Assembly (NCBI RefSeq): GCF_000166195.2
Contig: NZ_CM001403.1
Location: 8,172,877 to 8,236,876, forward strand
DNA length: 64,000 nucleotides
Source: Mucilaginibacter paludis DSM 18603
GTDB lineage: Bacteria > Bacteroidota > Bacteroidia > Sphingobacteriales > Sphingobacteriaceae
Direction of reading: 5' to 3'
Below the pieces are notes generated by a model. The model did not search any database. It worked only from the letters and a program-made list of their open reading frames with translations, and was not told the DNA's origin. Every line of letters starts with the position of its first letter. Positions within the stretch are counted from its first letter, which is position 1. Below are positions 34,319 through 43,694 of this stretch, one piece after another. A program made the position numbers and the translations under genes.

Positions 34319-35377
34319 TTATTCAGGTGCCTGGAAACGCTTATCATTCACAAATTCGTGGTCGGTTAAGGTTTTCAAAAAGGCGATCAATTGGTTTTGT
34401 TCAATGGTGCTAAGTTTGACCCCGTATACATTGTTTTGACGTAATAAAGGGTCAAGGTTGGCGGTTGGTTTCACGCCGGAGTTATAATGGGCCAATACTT
34501 CTTTCAATGTTTCAAACCTGCCGTCGTGCATGTAAGGGCTGGTAAGTTCGACATTGCGTAAGGATGGCACACGGAATTTACCCCGGTCTGTTTCGAGGTG
34601 CGTAATACTGTCCCGGCCAATATCATCCGGCTTCAGGTCAAGGCCGTTACTTCGGTAAGCCAGGTCAGTAAATAATGGTTCCTGGTGACAGGTGCTGCAT
34701 TTCTTTTTAAATAAGGCATAACCTGCTGTTTCTTCCGCCGTAAAGTCACCGCCTTTTTCTTTCCGGATATACTTATCATACTTGGAATTAGCCGAAACGA
34801 GCATACTGGTGAACTGTGCCAGTGCCCTGAACGTCCGCTGTGAATTGATCTCAGTTGTCCCAAATGCCGCCTTAAATAAAGTAGCGTACGCTTTCGTTTC
34901 CTGTAACCTGCTAACGATCGTATTCAGGTCAGTTGCCATTTCGCAGGGATTGGTCATGGCGTTCATGGGAGAAACTTCAATATGATGCACACCGCCATCC
35001 CACATAAACTCTTTTTGCCAGGCCAGGTTAAATAAGGGCGGCGCATTACGTGTGCCCAAACATTCATCTACACCGTGGCTTACCGCGTGGTCGAGGTTGG
35101 CAAAAGCGGCAAAGGACTGGTGGCAGTTTGCGCAGGAAATCGACTTATCTTTTGAGATGATCGGATCGTAAAATAATATCCTGCCCAACTTAAAGCCATT
35201 ACTGGTTACAGGGTTGTCTTTAAAATCATATACAGGTTTCGGAAAATTGGCAGGCACGGCGAAGCGAACGCTATCGGCTACGATACTATAATTAACTCCC
35301 TTAAACCCATAATTGAACGCAGTGCAAATGGTGATAAAACCAAGCAGCACTAAAAAGACAATTCCCTTAGCTTTCAT
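34319..35377 (-). CDS. MbnH-like dihaem cytochrome c peroxidase family protein (pair 1)
   Basis: A 352-residue exported c-type cytochrome of the cytochrome c peroxidase/MauG superfamily. An N-terminal hydrophobic segment (VFLVLLGFITICTAFNYGFK) exports it to the periplasm. Two haem motifs are present: C82-x2-C85-H86 (SCANCHQSFA) and C227-x2-C230-H231 (CSTCHQEPLF). HGVDECLGTRNAPPLFNLAW and VPSLRNVELTSPYMHDGRFE are conserved family loops. It is encoded two bases after an MbnP protein. In methanotrophs MbnH oxidises a Trp of MbnP to kynurenine to create a copper site; the adjacent pair suggests the same chemistry here. Ordinary peroxidase activity remains an alternative. Confidence 0.9.
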   Translation of the reverse strand: MKAKGIVFLVLLGFITICTAFNYGFKGVNYSIVADSVRFAVPANFPKPVYDFKDNPVTSNGFKLGRILFYDPIISKDKSISCANCHQSFAAFANLDHAVSHGVDECLGTRNAPPLFNLAWQKEFMWDGGVHHIEVSPMNAMTNPCEMATDLNTIVSRLQETKAYATLFKAAFGTTEINSQRTFRALAQFTSMLVSANSKYDKYIRKEKGGDFTAEETAGYALFKKKCSTCHQEPLFTDLAYRSNGLDLKPDDIGRDSITHLETDRGKFRVPSLRNVELTSPYMHDGRFETLKEVLAHYNSGVKPTANLDPLLRQNNVYGVKLSTIEQNQLIAFLKTLTDHEFVNDKRFQAPE

Positions 35378-35378
35378 A

Positions 35379-36149
35379 TCAGTTTTTTACCTTGGTGATC
35401 TTAAAAAGTCCGTCTGCATAGTTATCAGCGACAATAACAGAATTAGGGCCACCCATAGTAAAATTTAGTTTGGCAAAATCAACAGTTGTTTTACCCTGGA
35501 ACAAGGCATCGGCATTGGCTGCCACCTCTATTTCAGGCGATTTGCCATTACTGATCTTTAGGTTTTTTGGGAAAGTTTGTGTAAAGGTGCGAATGGTATT
35601 GCCCGGATCTTTAGCTCCGCCGATATGAAAGGTCAGACGATTTTTTTTAGCGGTTGATTTCGGAGATATACCTTCCAGCTTAACAAAGATGTACCCGCTG
35701 TTCCAGCTCCAGAACATCCCGTTTGCAGGATCAAGAACACCGGTTTGCGCACCAGCAAAGTTCCTCGCGCTGTCTACACCGATGGTAAAAGTAATGCCGG
35801 TATATTTTCCTTCGGGTATGTTGGTGATCTGCTGATTGAGCGTACTAGAATCCGCAGCATTGACCAGGTAATAAGAATCAGGGATGGCCACCTTATTGCC
35901 GTTTTTGGCGATAAGGCTAACGTTGCTGATATAATATTTGAAAGTGGTTAACTTAAAATCGTCACCGTTGGCATTTTTATAAAGCGAAGTGGAATCGTTT
36001 AGCTTCAGTTCTCTTCCGTCAACGACATTTTTAAAATGAACAGCTAAATTACCTTTTTTAGCGTCCTTAGTTTTCCCTTTTGGAGGGTTAGCGAACACGG
36101 TTGCTGCTATGGCAATCATGCAGGCTATAAAAAGCAGGTTCTTTTTCAT
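35379..36149 (-). CDS. MbnP-family copper-binding protein (pair 1)
   Basis: A 256-residue exported protein with signal peptide MKKNLLFIACMIAIAATVFA. The MbnP domain fills the rest: LAVHFKNVVDGRELKLN, LTTFKYYISNVSLIAKNG, SYYLVNAADSS, IPEGKYTGITFTIGVDSARN, and the signature GMFWSWNSGYIFVKLEG with W147 and W149, then FHIGG with H175. In characterised MbnP a Trp is converted to kynurenine by MbnH and shares Cu(I) with His; which Trp would react here is not decided. It is directly upstream of an MbnH gene (one-base gap). It lacks a lipobox, unlike the two other MbnP proteins in the window. Confidence 0.9.
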   Translation of the reverse strand: MKKNLLFIACMIAIAATVFANPPKGKTKDAKKGNLAVHFKNVVDGRELKLNDSTSLYKNANGDDFKLTTFKYYISNVSLIAKNGNKVAIPDSYYLVNAADSSTLNQQITNIPEGKYTGITFTIGVDSARNFAGAQTGVLDPANGMFWSWNSGYIFVKLEGISPKSTAKKNRLTFHIGGAKDPGNTIRTFTQTFPKNLKISNGKSPEIEVAANADALFQGKTTVDFAKLNFTMGGPNSVIVADNYADGLFKITKVKN

Positions 36150-36160
36150 AATGAATGGAT

Positions 36161-36574
36161 TTAATTGTATAATCTGTTTTCTAAAGTCATAATAAAATGA
36201 GTTGTGAGTTCGCTGACATCATTTTCTTCGTCATTGTTCACTACCCAGCCATTATCAACTTTTTGCACGCTTATAACCGGTGAATTGTAATTGATATAAA
36301 AGGTGAATTGATTGCGGCCGTCCTGCCTGATGAATCCTTTCATCTTTTCACCGCCGATGGTTAAGGTCACCTGTTCTTTTAATTGGTTTTTAAAATGGCG
36401 CTTTACGTGCCGCTCCACAGTGGCTTGATGAACCTGCATATCAAATACAAGCGTACTCTTAGACCAGGAAAAGCGCAGTTTATCGCCATACTTCTCCAGA
36501 CCCAGGTAACTGAACATCGCTGCTGGTGTCAGCGCCGATAAGGCCAATATAGAGGAGGTCGCGATCTCTGTCAT
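36161..36574 (-). CDS. Hypothetical protein, unknown family
   Basis: A 137-residue protein I do not recognise. The first 20 residues are weakly hydrophobic (SSILALSALTPAAMFSYLGL) but do not make a convincing signal peptide. The rest is rich in beta-strand patterns (KLRFSWSKSTLVFDMQVHQA, QVTLTIGGEKMKGFIRQDGR, QFTFYINYNSPVISVQKVDN) and contains VERHVKRHF. It lies 11 bases before the MbnP gene and about 50 bases after the DJ-1/YHS gene in the same direction, so it belongs to the copper operon. It may be a small cytoplasmic or membrane-associated accessory protein. Confidence 0.65.
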   Translation of the reverse strand: MTEIATSSILALSALTPAAMFSYLGLEKYGDKLRFSWSKSTLVFDMQVHQATVERHVKRHFKNQLKEQVTLTIGGEKMKGFIRQDGRNQFTFYINYNSPVISVQKVDNGWVVNNDEENDVSELTTHFIMTLENRLYN

Positions 36575-36623
36575 TTTTTGCTGTACTAATTTTTAGCGAT
36601 TAAAGTCATTTCGTGAGTTTTGG

Positions 36624-37580
36624 TTAGCGTACATGCAGTTCGTAAGCAGTAGGATTTCTCTGAAAACCGGCTTTGCAACGTGCAGAGCAGAATCCAATTA
36701 TTTTTCCTTTATAATGTACCGTGTCAGCATAACCAGTAAGGGCCATTCCGCAAACTGGGTCTATATCATTATCAATTTTAGCTTTTGCGGATACGCTTTC
36801 AGGGTGCACCAAAGGTTCTAAAGCACTGTTATACATGGTGCGTACACTTTCTACAATCGCTTTATCCGTATTATGCTCACTGCCACCTTTAACCGGGGGA
36901 TGCGGATCGTATTCCAGGTCAAGCATCACGGTTTGGGTGTACTTTTCACCCATGATGTCGTTGATCAAACCCAGGCTCATATCGATACCCGCGGAAACGC
37001 CCGCACTTGTCCAGTACTTACCGCTTTGCACATAACGTTTATCTTCTGCGGTAATCCCGAATTGGTCTTTCAAGATATGCTTGCCGAACCAGTGGGTCGT
37101 GGCTGCATGGCTTTTTAGCAAGCCGGTCGAAGCCAGTATCCAGGCACCTGTGCAAACGCTGGTGGTGTACTTGGAATGTACATCGATGGCTTTGATCCAG
37201 TTGAGCAAAGCAGTATCCTTTGTTGCGTTATAAGTTTCGTTCAATCCTCCGGGAATTACGAGGATGTCCAGTTGTTTTACCTCATTGATAGACGTATCAC
37301 ATTGCACCTTCATACCATCACCGGTAGTGATCACGCCTTTGTGACGCCCTACAAAAAACACCTTAGCGCCCATCAGTTCGCTTAACACATGGTAAGGTCC
37401 CATCGCATCTAAAACCGCGTAGTTATCATATAACAAGATGCCCACTGTTTTGATCTGCACTTTTGGTTCAGGTAACATATCTATGTGACTGTTTGTCTCG
37501 GCTGATTTGTTTGCCTTAGGTTTGTTTGTACAAGCTGCCATTATTAAAACAATCGGTGCAGCGAAAAATAGTTTTTTCAT
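36624..37580 (-). CDS. DJ-1/PfpI-family lipoprotein fused to a C-terminal YHS metal-binding domain
   Basis: A 318-residue protein: lipobox signal (VLIMAACTNKP), a DJ-1/PfpI (class I amidotransferase-like) domain at about residues 45-235 and a YHS domain at about 272-318. The first domain shows VGILLYDNYAVLDAMGPYHV, ILVIPGG and the nucleophile elbow SVCTGAWILASTG, with THWFGKH nearby. The YHS domain reads DPVCGM, then HYKGKIIGFCSARCKAGFQR, with three Cys suited to Cu(I) or other soft metal, as in copper-ATPase and TRASH-like domains. Periplasmic location plus a metal domain is unusual for DJ-1 proteins. A second DJ-1 gene without YHS lies at 39965. Its role may be copper-site handling or protein repair; not shown. 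Confidence 0.88.
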   Translation of the reverse strand: MKKLFFAAPIVLIMAACTNKPKANKSAETNSHIDMLPEPKVQIKTVGILLYDNYAVLDAMGPYHVLSELMGAKVFFVGRHKGVITTGDGMKVQCDTSINEVKQLDILVIPGGLNETYNATKDTALLNWIKAIDVHSKYTTSVCTGAWILASTGLLKSHAATTHWFGKHILKDQFGITAEDKRYVQSGKYWTSAGVSAGIDMSLGLINDIMGEKYTQTVMLDLEYDPHPPVKGGSEHNTDKAIVESVRTMYNSALEPLVHPESVSAKAKIDNDIDPVCGMALTGYADTVHYKGKIIGFCSARCKAGFQRNPTAYELHVR

Positions 37581-37591
37581 TACCCTTGTCT

Positions 37592-39946
37592 TTACAATTT
37601 AGCGATCAATGTTGTTCCGTAAGTCCTTGGGGTTCCTAACAGGAAGGTGCTAAAGGAGCCATATGGTATGTATTTTTTATCCGTGATATTCCGAGCCCAG
37701 AAATTCAGTTCAAAATGCTTGCAGGTTATACCCGCTTTGGCATTGAACAGGCTATAGGCCGGCTGGCTTAAACCGTTCACAAAATCGAAATAATATTTGT
37801 CCAGGTAACGGTATTCGCCCCTGACGAAGGCGGCTAACTGTTGTTTGCTTCCCTTAAAGCCATAGGTATACTGCGCTGACAGCATCGAAGTAACCGGCGG
37901 CGTATTGATGGGTTGGCCGCCTTTGTAATTCACCACGGCTTTCGCATCCGTGCTATATAACAGCAATGAAGTATAACGGGCATGTGAATAACTCGCGTTC
38001 CAGTCGATCTGCAGGCCTTTTACAGGCAAGGCTGTTAATTCCAGTTCTACGCCTTTGTTGTGCATCTCGCCCACGTTAAGGATCAGGGCATTGATGCCGT
38101 CCATGGCGGTACTGATCTGCTGGTTATGCTGCTGCAGGTAAAATGCCGTCAGGTTTAGTTTTAGCTTATTATCCAAAAAAGTGTTTTTCCAGCCGATCTC
38201 GTAGTTGTCCGAATGTTCGGGCTGGTAAGGGACCTGTGCCGGATCGGTCGCGTTGGTATTCAACCCGCCGGCACGGAAGCCGCGTGCATAGCTGCCGTAC
38301 AGCAGCATGTTTTCCTGTAATTGGTAACTCAATACAAATTTTGGCGTTACCGCATGGAAGTTCGCCTTGTAAAATTGTTTTGGCGAAGATACTACGGGAT
38401 TAGGTTCCTGTTCGTAATCAGCATATTGATTAAGGTCACGGGTCTCGTGGTCGTAGCGGATACCGGCGGTGAAATCCAGTTTGCGGGCAAGTGAGTACGT
38501 AGCCTGCCCGAAAAAAGCATAACCCTTGTTGTTTCCGCGGCTGATGCTGGTCGTGGTAGAAGGTGGAATGGGGGTTCCGTCTTTTTGCACGGCATCCGGC
38601 CCGGAAAAAACAGGTGCATTCATATGGGTATTTTGCGTAAAACCGTAGGCACCAGCCACCCATTTAAGCTTGCTTTGGCTTGCCGATGGTGAGCTAAACC
38701 GGATCTCCTGGCTAAAAACATGTTGCCGCTGATCAGGCGCAGTACTAATGATGTCTAATGGACTATAATCATAATCAACGCCTCTTCCCTCGTAATAAGC
38801 ATGCCAGTCGATGTAGGAAGATACCGAAGTGAAGTTGAAATTCTTACCGTAGTAATTGGCCGCCAAAGAGGTGTTGAAATTATTCCGGCGTTCTACATTG
38901 GTGTTATTAGTGTTTACCTGGTAGGCCTTTGCATAAACATCTTTATAAGAAGTTATCCAGGGAAAACTGCCCCGGTCATTGTCATTCTCCAGTTTCGCAT
39001 TTAATGCCAGTGACCATTTCGCTGAAGGGAGGTAACGTAAGTTAAAGTTACCGGAGTAGTCCTCCCTGCGGTCAAAACCGCTTTTGGTAAACTCATTATA
39101 ATAGATCGAGCCACGGTGATTATAGCTAAAAGAGCCGCTGCTAAACAGCTTATCTTTCACAATAGGCTCTGAAAGACTGACCGTATAACGCTGCTGGCCG
39201 TAATTACCAAAAATCATTTCCGCATAGCCGGAAGGTGTGTTACCGGGTTGTTTGGTCGTGATATTAACCACACCTCCATAAGCGTTACGCCCATATAGCG
39301 TTCCCTGCGGACCACGCAATATCTCGATACTCTGCACATCATTGAACAAGGGCGGCGCGGAAAAATAATCGAATTGATAAACACCATCGACGTAAGTAGC
39401 TACGGCCTGCTCATTAGAAAAGCCCATTACGCCACGTATATTAAAGAAGTTAGAGCTGGTACTATTGCCGTGTTCCACCACAAATAGATTCGGGGCGATG
39501 GCCGTCAGATTGGTAATATCCCATAAACGGTAATCCCTGATCTGTTTGGCATCTAAAGAAGTAATCGCGGCCGGTATTTTCTGGATCGCTTCCTGGCGTT
39601 TTTCTGAAGATACGGTGACCTCATTTAATTGGCTGCTACTTTCGGCCAGCTTGAAATCAAGGATCAGCACTTGGCCCTTTTTTAATTCAAGGGCTTTCAA
39701 TTGCGAGGCGTAGCCGACCGCTGAAACACTGATGGTATAATTTCCACCTGCTAAATTGTTGATGCTATATTTACCCTGACTGTCTGAAATATCGCCATAA
39801 TTGGTATTGAGTAATTTAACCGTTGTTTTGACGATCGCTTCTCCACTGGTGGTCGTAACCGTACCCTGTATTTTGCCTGATTGAGCGAATACTGTTATGC
39901 TAAAGCATAGCATGAAAAGGGTTGTAAGTTTTATAAATTTTTTCAT
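37592..39946 (-). CDS. TonB-dependent outer-membrane receptor
   Basis: A 784-residue receptor with signal peptide MKKFIKLTTLFMLCFSITVFA, a carboxypeptidase-D-like domain (GKIQGTVTTTSGEAIVKTTV), plug (LNEVTVSSEKRQEAIQKIPA; RGVMGFSNEQAVATYVDGVY; IEILRGPQGTLYGRNAYGGV) and barrel ending GTTLIAKL. The plug is of the type found in iron-complex and small-ligand receptors (pirin/FyuA-like branch). It lies between two DJ-1/PfpI genes, 11 bases before one and 18 after the other, so all three are in one transcript. Ligand unknown; no SusD partner. Confidence 0.93.
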   Translation of the reverse strand: MKKFIKLTTLFMLCFSITVFAQSGKIQGTVTTTSGEAIVKTTVKLLNTNYGDISDSQGKYSINNLAGGNYTISVSAVGYASQLKALELKKGQVLILDFKLAESSSQLNEVTVSSEKRQEAIQKIPAAITSLDAKQIRDYRLWDITNLTAIAPNLFVVEHGNSTSSNFFNIRGVMGFSNEQAVATYVDGVYQFDYFSAPPLFNDVQSIEILRGPQGTLYGRNAYGGVVNITTKQPGNTPSGYAEMIFGNYGQQRYTVSLSEPIVKDKLFSSGSFSYNHRGSIYYNEFTKSGFDRREDYSGNFNLRYLPSAKWSLALNAKLENDNDRGSFPWITSYKDVYAKAYQVNTNNTNVERRNNFNTSLAANYYGKNFNFTSVSSYIDWHAYYEGRGVDYDYSPLDIISTAPDQRQHVFSQEIRFSSPSASQSKLKWVAGAYGFTQNTHMNAPVFSGPDAVQKDGTPIPPSTTTSISRGNNKGYAFFGQATYSLARKLDFTAGIRYDHETRDLNQYADYEQEPNPVVSSPKQFYKANFHAVTPKFVLSYQLQENMLLYGSYARGFRAGGLNTNATDPAQVPYQPEHSDNYEIGWKNTFLDNKLKLNLTAFYLQQHNQQISTAMDGINALILNVGEMHNKGVELELTALPVKGLQIDWNASYSHARYTSLLLYSTDAKAVVNYKGGQPINTPPVTSMLSAQYTYGFKGSKQQLAAFVRGEYRYLDKYYFDFVNGLSQPAYSLFNAKAGITCKHFELNFWARNITDKKYIPYGSFSTFLLGTPRTYGTTLIAKL

Positions 39947-39964
39947 GATGTTTAGTTTAAAAGA

Positions 39965-40741
39965 CTATTGATGTGGCATTAACATTTTAAGTTGTTCACG
40001 CATACCACGGTCAAACCTCATCCCGCCCACTGCTTCGGGCCATTCGTCGTGTTCCTTCATATTATATTGTATAGCGCCCTCCACTAACTTTTCCATCCGG
40101 TCACCACTAAAGCGGGCAACCAGGTGCAGCGAGGCGTCGATACCGGTAGTTACACCAGAAGCAGTCACCAATTTTCCATCATCCACGAAACGAACATCCT
40201 GGATCACCGTTGACTTGGGAAACTGTTTTTGCAGATCTTCTGCCTGGAAAAAATGCGTGGTTACCTTGTGTCCGTCAAATGCGCCGGTTTGGCCAACGAA
40301 ATAGGCCGCCGTGCAAATGGACATCAACACCTGGGCCTTTTCTCCATATTGCTTGATAAAATTTAGTACCGGCTGATTGTAACGCATCGAGTCCGCCAAG
40401 CCTACCGAGCCGCCTGGAATAACCAAAATGTCGGGCTGGGGCATCTGATCAGCCGTGTAATCCGGCATGAATTTTAACCCGCCAGCCTGCGTAGTTACAG
40501 TTCCCGGCTTTAAGGCTACTGTATAAACATGATACTGGCCGCCGGTCATATTACCAGCTTTAGTAAACACATCAATCGGGCCGTTCATATCACCCAGCCC
40601 AACACCATTATAAACAAAGACCGCAACATTCAGCGGCTTGTCAAATTTTTTCTGCCCCATGCGGGCATTCACCATCATCTGCGCATTCACTATCTGGTGG
40701 ATGCCAATGATTACCACAATTAAGATGATCCTTTTTATCAT
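39965..40741 (-). CDS. Exported DJ-1/PfpI-family protein
   Basis: A 258-residue protein with an N-terminal signal peptide (MIKRIILIVVIIGIHQIVNA). The DJ-1/PfpI domain spans most of the chain: NVAVFVYNGVGLGDMNGPID at the start, ILVIPGGSVGL, nucleophile elbow SICTAAYFVGQTG near residue 133 and VTASGVTTGIDASLHLVARF. It resembles the first domain of the DJ-1/YHS protein at 36624 but has no metal domain. The gene is three bases after the siderophore-type receptor gene and 18 bases before another receptor. Periplasmic DJ-1 proteins paired with receptors recur in Bacteroidota; the reaction is unknown. Confidence 0.85.
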   Translation of the reverse strand: MIKRIILIVVIIGIHQIVNAQMMVNARMGQKKFDKPLNVAVFVYNGVGLGDMNGPIDVFTKAGNMTGGQYHVYTVALKPGTVTTQAGGLKFMPDYTADQMPQPDILVIPGGSVGLADSMRYNQPVLNFIKQYGEKAQVLMSICTAAYFVGQTGAFDGHKVTTHFFQAEDLQKQFPKSTVIQDVRFVDDGKLVTASGVTTGIDASLHLVARFSGDRMEKLVEGAIQYNMKEHDEWPEAVGGMRFDRGMREQLKMLMPHQ

Positions 40742-40744
40742 GCT

Positions 40745-43129
40745 TTAGAATATAAGAGTTAAGGTAGCCATGTATCTGCGCAGCATACCGGGAGTGATGG
40801 TTCCAAAGCCACCGTTGTAATATTGTTTATCGCCCAGGTTATCTGCATTAATAGCAAAGCGGTAGCGCGGACGGTTGTAAAATATAGCACCATTGAATAA
40901 CGCATAACTATTCAGGTAGAATTGCCCGTTGGTCGTATTGTTAACGATCAGGTTACGGCTATAATAATTGCCGCCAAAACCGACGCCCAAACCCTGCATC
41001 GACGTGAAGGGAAGAATGTAACTGGTGTAAAAGTTAACTGTTTTGTCCGGGCCGGAATTTACGGGGCGCAGGCCATTGACCGTTCCGTTTGCAGAAGTAA
41101 GCTTACTGTCATTATAAGATAATCCAGCATTGATGAGCAGGCCATTGACCGGGCGGGAAAACAGATCAATTTCTACCCCTCTGCTAAACTGTGTGCCTTC
41201 CTGAACGGTAAACGTCGGTCGTAAAACATCAGGCCTTAGTGTATTCTCAACTTTGATATTGTAATAGCTGATCGTAGCGCTCAACAGGTCATGAGCCAAT
41301 TCAGCTTTCAGACCACCTTCCAATTGGTTGGCATATTGGGGTTTAAACGCCGATACCGAACCATCCGGCTGGGTAGCAGGCGCTACGTTTTGAAAACCGT
41401 TGTTATAGTTACCAAACAGGGATACGTGGTCTTTCACGACTTGGTAAACCAATCCAAATTTGGGCGCAAAAGCAGTCTGGTCATAATTGCCTGTGGTGAC
41501 GTTGGTGGTTGTATTGGTTGTACCTTTGTTATTAAAACGATCAACCCTTAAACTTAACAATGCCGATAAACGGTCAGTGACGTTAATTACATCAGAAGCA
41601 TAGGCTGCATAAGTATTTACTCTGGATGAAGAATAGATAGCTGCAAGCCCATTTAATTTGTTAGCGATATTTGCCGGGCCGATCAGTTCGTAATTCGGCA
41701 TAGAACGGGTAACAAACAAGGTGTCAAACGCTTTGCGGCCACCAGAGCCGGCAAGTGAATTAGACGCGAAAGCAGATGAGTTCTGGTAAAACTCCAAACC
41801 AACAACCAGGCGGTTACGTAGTTTACCCAGCTTAAAATCGCCGATAAAGTTTTGCTGGATCTGGCTGATTGTAATTAGACTGGCCGGGTAATTGGATACA
41901 TTACGTACAAGCGCACTGTCGCCTTTCAGTAATGTAAAAGTCAAATAGTTGCCGGTATTTTCTGTGCCTGTTCTGGTTAGGTTTGTTTGAGATGTCCACT
42001 GGTCGGAGATTTTGTAGGTCACCTGGCCGTAAAAGCTCCGGGCTGGATCTTTTAACGTTACGCTATTGTTGCCATAATAACGCTTATAGTCCAGTGGTAA
42101 CTGGGATGGATTGCTCGCCCATATTTTGGTTGATCCAGGTTGTATAGGGCCTACCGGCGTGATCTGCGGTAAGGATGTCCCTTCCCGGTTGTAGAACTCC
42201 GCATCAAGCGAGAAGCTGAGGCGGTCGCTGGCTTTATAAAAAATGCTTGGCGCAATAAATGTGCTGCGCAAGAAACCGGCATCCTGGAAACTACCTTCGT
42301 AATGCTGTGAGGCGTTGACACGTAATAAAACGGTTTTGTCTTTGTTAAGCGGTGTATTGATATCTGCCGTAAAACGGTTTAAATCATAGCTGCCTCCCTG
42401 ATAAGCAATCTCCACATGTGTGGTATCAAAAGGCTTTTTGGTAATGCGGTTAAGAACACCACCGAAGGATGCCAAGGTGCTGCCGAACAATGTTCCGGAT
42501 GGCCCCTTGACAGCCACCAATTGTTCTATATTGACGATATCCGGATCCGCGGTAGAATAGCCTGATACGCCATTTCGGATATAATTGCGGGTATTAAAGC
42601 CGCGGCTGGTATAATAAGCAGAAACGGATGACCAGGCTTTAACCACACCGGGAATGTTTTTAATGATACTGTTCAGGTCAGTAGCTCCCTGCTCAGTAAT
42701 GACCTGGTTAGAGACGGTATTAATCGACTGAGGGTTCTCGATATTGCTTAATGGCAGCCTCGCTGCAATGCTGCTCGCCTTATCCCGCTGGCGGGTCCTG
42801 CGGCTGCCTATTATTACTTCAGATAATTGCTGTGTAGCTTTATCGAGTTCGAGTGTCATGAAATTGTTTTTGCCGTTAATGACGATGAGGTTTTGTTTGC
42901 TAGCGGAATAACCGATGCCGGAAGCCACTAAGGTGTAGGTGCCCGGTTTTATATTTCGGAGCGTAAAATCACCGTTGTCCGCGGTACGTGTACCGAAATC
43001 GGTTCCCTCCAATTTCACGCTGATATTGCTTAGGGGTTCCCCGTCGGTAGAAGTGATATTACCTTTAATGGTTTGCCCAAGGGCTGGAATAGAAAATAAA
43101 AATAGAATGATAATGTATAGAAATTTCAT
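40745..43129 (-). CDS. TonB-dependent siderophore-type receptor
   Basis: From the ATG at 43129 (MKFLYIIILFLFSIPALGQT signal peptide) this is a 794-residue receptor. The carboxypeptidase-D-like domain (IKGNITSTDGEPLSNISVKL) precedes a FhuA/FpvA-type plug: NPQSINTVSNQVITEQGATD, KNIPGVVKAWSSVSAYYTSR, GFNTRNYIRNGV and VAVKGPSGTLFGSTLASFGG. The barrel ends MATLTLIF. This plug type normally imports ferric siderophores or other metal chelates. It lies about 120 bases after the small Cys/His gene, whose promoter region has a Fur-like palindrome, so iron control of this transcript is plausible. Confidence 0.93.
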   Translation of the reverse strand: MKFLYIIILFLFSIPALGQTIKGNITSTDGEPLSNISVKLEGTDFGTRTADNGDFTLRNIKPGTYTLVASGIGYSASKQNLIVINGKNNFMTLELDKATQQLSEVIIGSRRTRQRDKASSIAARLPLSNIENPQSINTVSNQVITEQGATDLNSIIKNIPGVVKAWSSVSAYYTSRGFNTRNYIRNGVSGYSTADPDIVNIEQLVAVKGPSGTLFGSTLASFGGVLNRITKKPFDTTHVEIAYQGGSYDLNRFTADINTPLNKDKTVLLRVNASQHYEGSFQDAGFLRSTFIAPSIFYKASDRLSFSLDAEFYNREGTSLPQITPVGPIQPGSTKIWASNPSQLPLDYKRYYGNNSVTLKDPARSFYGQVTYKISDQWTSQTNLTRTGTENTGNYLTFTLLKGDSALVRNVSNYPASLITISQIQQNFIGDFKLGKLRNRLVVGLEFYQNSSAFASNSLAGSGGRKAFDTLFVTRSMPNYELIGPANIANKLNGLAAIYSSSRVNTYAAYASDVINVTDRLSALLSLRVDRFNNKGTTNTTTNVTTGNYDQTAFAPKFGLVYQVVKDHVSLFGNYNNGFQNVAPATQPDGSVSAFKPQYANQLEGGLKAELAHDLLSATISYYNIKVENTLRPDVLRPTFTVQEGTQFSRGVEIDLFSRPVNGLLINAGLSYNDSKLTSANGTVNGLRPVNSGPDKTVNFYTSYILPFTSMQGLGVGFGGNYYSRNLIVNNTTNGQFYLNSYALFNGAIFYNRPRYRFAINADNLGDKQYYNGGFGTITPGMLRRYMATLTLIF

Positions 43130-43252
43130 CAGATCGCTGTAATAGCAGAGTTTACACACAGCATATGATGCTGGTATTTAACCAATGCTTAATAAATAGG
43201 TTGATCGCACGGAATTTATAAAACCGTTAACGAAGCATTAAATGAATGGTAA

Positions 43253-43639
43253 TTAAGCGGCCTGCTTAGGCGGTCTGAAGATGGTTGAAAGATAGCGGCT
43301 GGTATACTGATAGGTATATACCGGAAAATATTGTTCAATGCCGGTTAAAAGTACCGGTTCGGGAAAAGATAACTTAAACGTTTCATAGAAAAACGAAACC
43401 TCCAGGCGGTTCAGGTTATCTTTCGCCGCTTCTTTTTTTTCGTTTTCTTCGGATTGCCTGATTTTCTTCATGAAATAACACTTACCGTTACAATGCAGAT
43501 AAGGCCTGTTCCTGTTCTCGCAGAGGTTGCTAACGATATATTTCTTATTGAGTTCAAACCCGGCTATAACAAAAAAGCGGGAACAGTTCGCCGTAAGCGT
43601 GGTCAGGATCAGAAGAAATATGGTTGCCTGGCGAAACAT
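43253..43639 (-). CDS. Small exported Cys/His protein heading the left copper operon
   Basis: A 128-residue protein with a hydrophobic N-terminus (ATIFLLILTTLTANCSRFFV). After it comes a fixed cysteine/histidine cluster C40, H49, C50, C54 in NLCENRNRPYLHCNGKCYF, then MKK and a charged Glu/Lys helix, and a C-terminal motif YLSTIFRPPKQAA. The protein at 55532 has the same C40/H49/C50/C54 spacing and an equivalent end (STIFQPPRA), so this is a defined family. The Cys/His set could bind copper or zinc, or form disulphides in the periplasm. Both copies are first in operons leading to receptor or MbnP genes. I know no function for it. Confidence 0.8.
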   Translation of the reverse strand: MFRQATIFLLILTTLTANCSRFFVIAGFELNKKYIVSNLCENRNRPYLHCNGKCYFMKKIRQSEENEKKEAAKDNLNRLEVSFFYETFKLSFPEPVLLTGIEQYFPVYTYQYTSRYLSTIFRPPKQAA

Positions 43640-43694
43640 TTTGCAAAGTTATAAAATATAAGCCGTTAAAGCTCTTTCAGGAAAGTATTGTATT

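Noticed and set aside
28574..43129. Polysaccharide utilisation locus
   Set aside because: No SusD-like lipoprotein and no glycan-active enzyme accompany the TonB receptors.
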